39,661 bases of DNA from a virus: positions 1 to 39,661 of IMG/VR virus record IMGVR_UViG_3300018933_000009; one strand, 5' to 3'. Shown piece by piece: positions 38,013-39,661 of this stretch. The translations under genes and the position numbers were made by a program. Positions within the stretch are counted from its first letter, which is position 1. Every line of letters begins with the position of its first letter. The notes under the pieces were generated by a model that saw only the letters and a list, made by a program, of their open reading frames with translations, was not told the DNA's origin and ran no database searches.

Positions 38013-38126
38013 TTGGGTGTTTAGCCTGCGGGTATCTGGTGATCCGGTAGCTCGCTGTTGCCGTTGGTATGCCCTGTGCATTCGGCCCTGTGCGTCATAC
38101 AGTGATCAGGCCTCGCGCGTATCGAA

Positions 38127-38164
38127 CGTACGCACGATTTCGGCTGCCCGGAATCGTGCGTACG
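38127..38164. repeat. 13-bp inverted repeat upstream of the 64-aa gene
   Basis: Perfect arms CGTACGCACGATT (38127-38139) and AATCGTGCGTACG (38152-38164) flank 12 bp. It ends 15 bp before the GTG of the next gene, overlapping its leader. It could be an operator or a directionality-factor site near the integrase. Confidence 0.65.
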
Positions 38165-38179
38165 GGGAAAGGGGGTCTG

Positions 38180-38374
38180 GTGACAGTTGTGCGGGTGGAA
38201 CAGGTCGAACTCGACCGCGGCACTCCTGTGATGTACCGCGACTTTGGGAACGTCGTCCGACTCGCCCACGACCCTCAGCAGATACACGAGACCGCGGCAC
38301 TTGCGCTCCTGTGCATCCGGATGCCGCGGCTCGTAGGGAACATGCAGGTGCAGCACGTGCGGCCCGCCCGGTAA
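38180..38374 (+). CDS. Small protein next to the integrase, 64 aa
   Basis: GTG at 38180 has AGGGGG ahead. The product begins VTVVRVEQVELDRGTPVMYR and ends NMQVQHVRPAR; it looks like a small alpha/beta protein without a clear HTH. Position between the switch and integrase makes an excisionase or a regulator conceivable, but nothing in the sequence shows it. It ends at a bidirectional hairpin. Confidence 0.55.
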   Translation: MTVVRVEQVELDRGTPVMYRDFGNVVRLAHDPQQIHETAALALLCIRMPRLVGNMQVQHVRPAR

Positions 38375-38399
38375 CCCCCCACCCGAGCCGCATGGATAC

Positions 38400-38440
38400 G
38401 CCCCGGACACCGGTTCGCCGACACGAACCGGAGCCGGGGC
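38400..38440. terminator. Bidirectional terminator between the 64-aa gene and integrase
   Basis: A 7-bp outer stem (38400-38406 with 38434-38440) and an 8-bp inner stem (38410-38417 with 38424-38431), 6-nt loop, sit between two convergent stop codons. Confidence 0.8.
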
Positions 38441-38450
38441 GCACTACCGC

Positions 38451-39422
38451 TCAGCCCAGCCGATCAGCCGGTGACAGCCGGGCATGTGCCGACCGAGCCC
38501 GCTCGGCGCCGGCCGACGCCGCGTAGCGCGACAGCATCTGACGCGACCGCCAGCCGGTGATGCGCATCAGGTCGTCCTCGTTCCCGCCGTTCACCTTCCA
38601 CAGGTGGGCAAAGGTGTGCCGGAACTGGTGCGGGTGCAGCGGCTCGATCCCTGCCTCTGCACACCGCCGCTTCAGCAGCTTGTTCACGCCCGAGATCGTC
38701 AGCCGGTGCCCGTTGGCGCGGTCGCCCCACCACAGCCACATGTCCTCGTCGAGCGGTCGGCCCTTGTGTTTCGCCGCGGCCCGCAGGTACCGGTCGAGGG
38801 CAGCCGCGCAGGTGCGGCCGAACGGCACCGACCGCCACTTGTCACCCTTGCCGAGGACGCGTAGCACCATCATGTCGAGGTCGAGGTCGCCGACCCGACG
38901 CTCAGTCAACTCGCTGAGTCGAACGCCCGTGTCGAGGAACAGCATCAGGATCGCGGTGTCGCGGCGGTCGATGTAGCTCCGGCCCTTGCAGACCTTGAAC
39001 AGCGCCGCAAGGTCTTCCTCGGGGATGACGGGCACCTCGGTCTCGGGCACGGCCGGCGGCTTCATTGTCCGCATGGGGGAGCGGTCGATCTCCTCCTCGT
39101 CCAGCAGCCAGTTGAAGAAGGTCTTCAGGGCGCGGAAGTGCTGGTGTGCGTTCGCCGGGCTGGTCCGCTGGATCGTGGCGGCGATGTACGCCTCGATGTG
39201 CTCGCGGTGCACCTCGTCCAGGTCGGTCGGCGCGGGTCGGCCGGTGTTGCCGTCGTCGTCGGCGACGGGCCGGTACCCCTCTTCCGGGTCGAGGAGGAAG
39301 CGAGTGAACGATCTGACAGCGTTTCCGTAGATGCGGATGGTGTTGTCGCTCTTGTTCTGGGATTTCAGGGCGCGCAGCCAGGAGGCAGCCATCGGCCCGA
39401 TGTTGTAGCGCTCATCTGCCAT
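38451..39422 (-). CDS. int: Tyrosine integrase
   Basis: The 323-aa recombinase has an N-terminal SAM-like core-binding domain (about 5-115) and catalytic residues R168 (TGVRLSELTE), K192 (GKGDK), H265 and R268 (HQFRHTF), W291 in place of the second His, and nucleophile Y300 (MLSRYA). It catalyses integration into the tRNA-Arg gene 57 bp away at attR. Start is ATG at 39422. A copy of the switch operator overlaps the promoter region, suggesting control by the phage repressor. Downstream it is closed by a strong hairpin. Confidence 0.95.
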   Translation of the reverse strand: MADERYNIGPMAASWLRALKSQNKSDNTIRIYGNAVRSFTRFLLDPEEGYRPVADDDGNTGRPAPTDLDEVHREHIEAYIAATIQRTSPANAHQHFRALKTFFNWLLDEEEIDRSPMRTMKPPAVPETEVPVIPEEDLAALFKVCKGRSYIDRRDTAILMLFLDTGVRLSELTERRVGDLDLDMMVLRVLGKGDKWRSVPFGRTCAAALDRYLRAAAKHKGRPLDEDMWLWWGDRANGHRLTISGVNKLLKRRCAEAGIEPLHPHQFRHTFAHLWKVNGGNEDDLMRITGWRSRQMLSRYAASAGAERARSAHARLSPADRLG

Positions 39423-39428
39423 CGCCCC

Positions 39429-39457
39429 ACGATGCGCCCACGGTCGTGGACAGTCAA
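39429..39457 (-). promoter_or_regulatory. Integrase promoter region with fourth switch operator
   Basis: 39435-39452 matches the switch operator at 16 of 18 positions (CGCCCACGGTCGTGGACA). On the minus strand it fills the 17-bp spacer between a -35-like TTGACT (39452-39457) and a weak -10-like CATCGT (39429-39434). Binding would occlude polymerase. Confidence 0.65.
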
Positions 39458-39478
39458 GGCGCTTGCCCCTGTAGCGGT

Positions 39479-39577
39479 GTGCAACGAGCCGGAAATGAAA
39501 ATGACCAGCGTTTCCGCTGGTCAGATGGGCTTTGCGCCCCCGGCAGGACTCGAACCTGCGGCCAAGCGCTTAGAAGG
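39479..39577. repeat. attR: right copy of the 99-bp att direct repeat
   Basis: Identical to 1-99. It overlaps the 3' 43 nt of the intact tRNA-Arg gene and its terminator. The core crossover lies within this identity, probably in the tRNA segment (39535-39577), but its exact place cannot be set from one lysogen. Confidence 0.93.
39502..39523 (-). terminator. Intrinsic terminator of tRNA-Arg (attR copy)
   Basis: Same 9-bp stem and 4-nt loop as at 24-45, followed on the minus strand by a T-rich run. It lies 11 bp past the tRNA 3' end and is supplied by the phage. Confidence 0.8.
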
Positions 39578-39607
39578 CGCCTGCTCTATCCACTGAGCTA
39601 CGGGGGC
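39535..39607 (-). tRNA. tRNA-Arg (anticodon TCT)
   Basis: The 73-nt gene folds with a 7-bp acceptor (GCCCCCG with CGGGGGC), a D arm GCTC...GAGC, a 5-bp anticodon stem enclosing CTTCTAA (anticodon TCT, decoding AGA) and a T arm GCAGG-TTCGAGT-CCTGC. CCA is not encoded. The 3' half comes from the phage; the 5' half belongs to the host. Confidence 0.95.
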
Positions 39608-39661
39608 CGGTGTGGTGGCCTCTGTCGTGGTGCCCGGGTGTGGGCTGATCCGTGACGTTGC
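39608..39661. other. Host flank to the right of the prophage
   Basis: These 54 bases lie upstream of the tRNA (its promoter side). No gene is visible; the tRNA promoter should be here or just beyond. Confidence 0.6.

Larger units (their letters stand above)
1..39577. mobile_element. Complete siphovirus prophage integrated in tRNA-Arg(TCT)
   Basis: The element is bounded by a 99-bp perfect direct repeat that includes the 3' part of a tRNA gene. Inside are a tyrosine integrase next to one end, a divergent regulatory switch, an early region with recombination and replication genes, terminase, portal, protease, capsid, connectors, tape measure, tail tip and lysis genes. The order and the HK97-type head proteins indicate a temperate siphovirus. 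No frameshifts or transposon insertions are visible in core genes, so it may be functional. The left boundary could extend beyond the window, because the repeat begins at the first base given. Confidence 0.93.

Noticed and set aside
38069-38374. 101-aa version of the gene before integrase
   Set aside because: It would translate through the 13-bp inverted repeat and has no ribosome site; the GTG at 38180 has a strong one.
1-39577. Integrative conjugative element (AICE) rather than phage
   Set aside because: GntR, Spd-like proteins and Zn proteins hint at AICE ancestry, but there is no FtsK-like translocase (Tra) and the full head, tail, packaging and lysis set is present.

Overview
The window is an essentially complete prophage of about 39.5 kb in a high-GC actinobacterium, most likely Streptomyces or a close relative. 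The host call rests on the very GC-rich codon use, frequent GTG starts, dense ATGA/GTGA start-stop overlaps, a WhiB-family protein, an Lsr2-like DNA-binding domain and a tRNA-Arg(TCT) target. A 99-bp perfect direct repeat (1-99 and 39479-39577) carries the 3' part of that tRNA and its terminator hairpin. It marks attL and attR; the intact tRNA lies at the right end (39535-39607, minus strand).

Layout. 1-3257 is accessory DNA at the attL end: an XRE-type regulator, a cluster of small cysteine-rich proteins, and a divergent GntR/UTRA regulator with tandem palindromic operators. 3308-5435 is the lysis region: a membrane-anchored collagen-like protein, a small membrane/coiled-coil protein, an r1t-like holin and an amidase endolysin. 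5447-23414 is the leftward late region of a siphovirus with HK97-type assembly: tail fibres, minor tail protein, Dit, tape measure, frameshifted tail chaperones, major tail protein, head-tail connectors, capsid, protease, a portal-MuF fusion and both terminase subunits. 23535-24309 holds a small protein and a secreted lipoprotein. 24436-27558 is a hairpin-bounded, membrane-protein-rich cassette of unknown function with two divergent operons. 27571-36675 is the leftward early region: many small proteins, WhiB, an Lsr2-like protein, a wHTH replication protein with iterons inside its gene, an ERF annealing protein and a YqaJ exonuclease. 36767-38374 is the switch region, with divergent regulators and palindromic operators. 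A tyrosine integrase at 38451-39422 sits beside attR.

How it works together. The divergent regulators at 37370 (leftward) and 37619 (rightward) probably form the lysis/lysogeny switch around three copies of an 18-bp palindrome. A fourth copy lies at the integrase promoter, so one repressor could control both early lytic genes and integration. The early operon supplies ERF/YqaJ recombination and a replication protein likely to bind the iterons in its own gene. A 16-bp sequence repeated exactly upstream of terminase and of the capsid gene, in one case just after a terminator, is a candidate late promoter element. The most novel-looking parts are the iteron origin, the shared switch/integrase operator, the repeated late element, and the bounded membrane/wHTH cassette at 24-27.5 kb.
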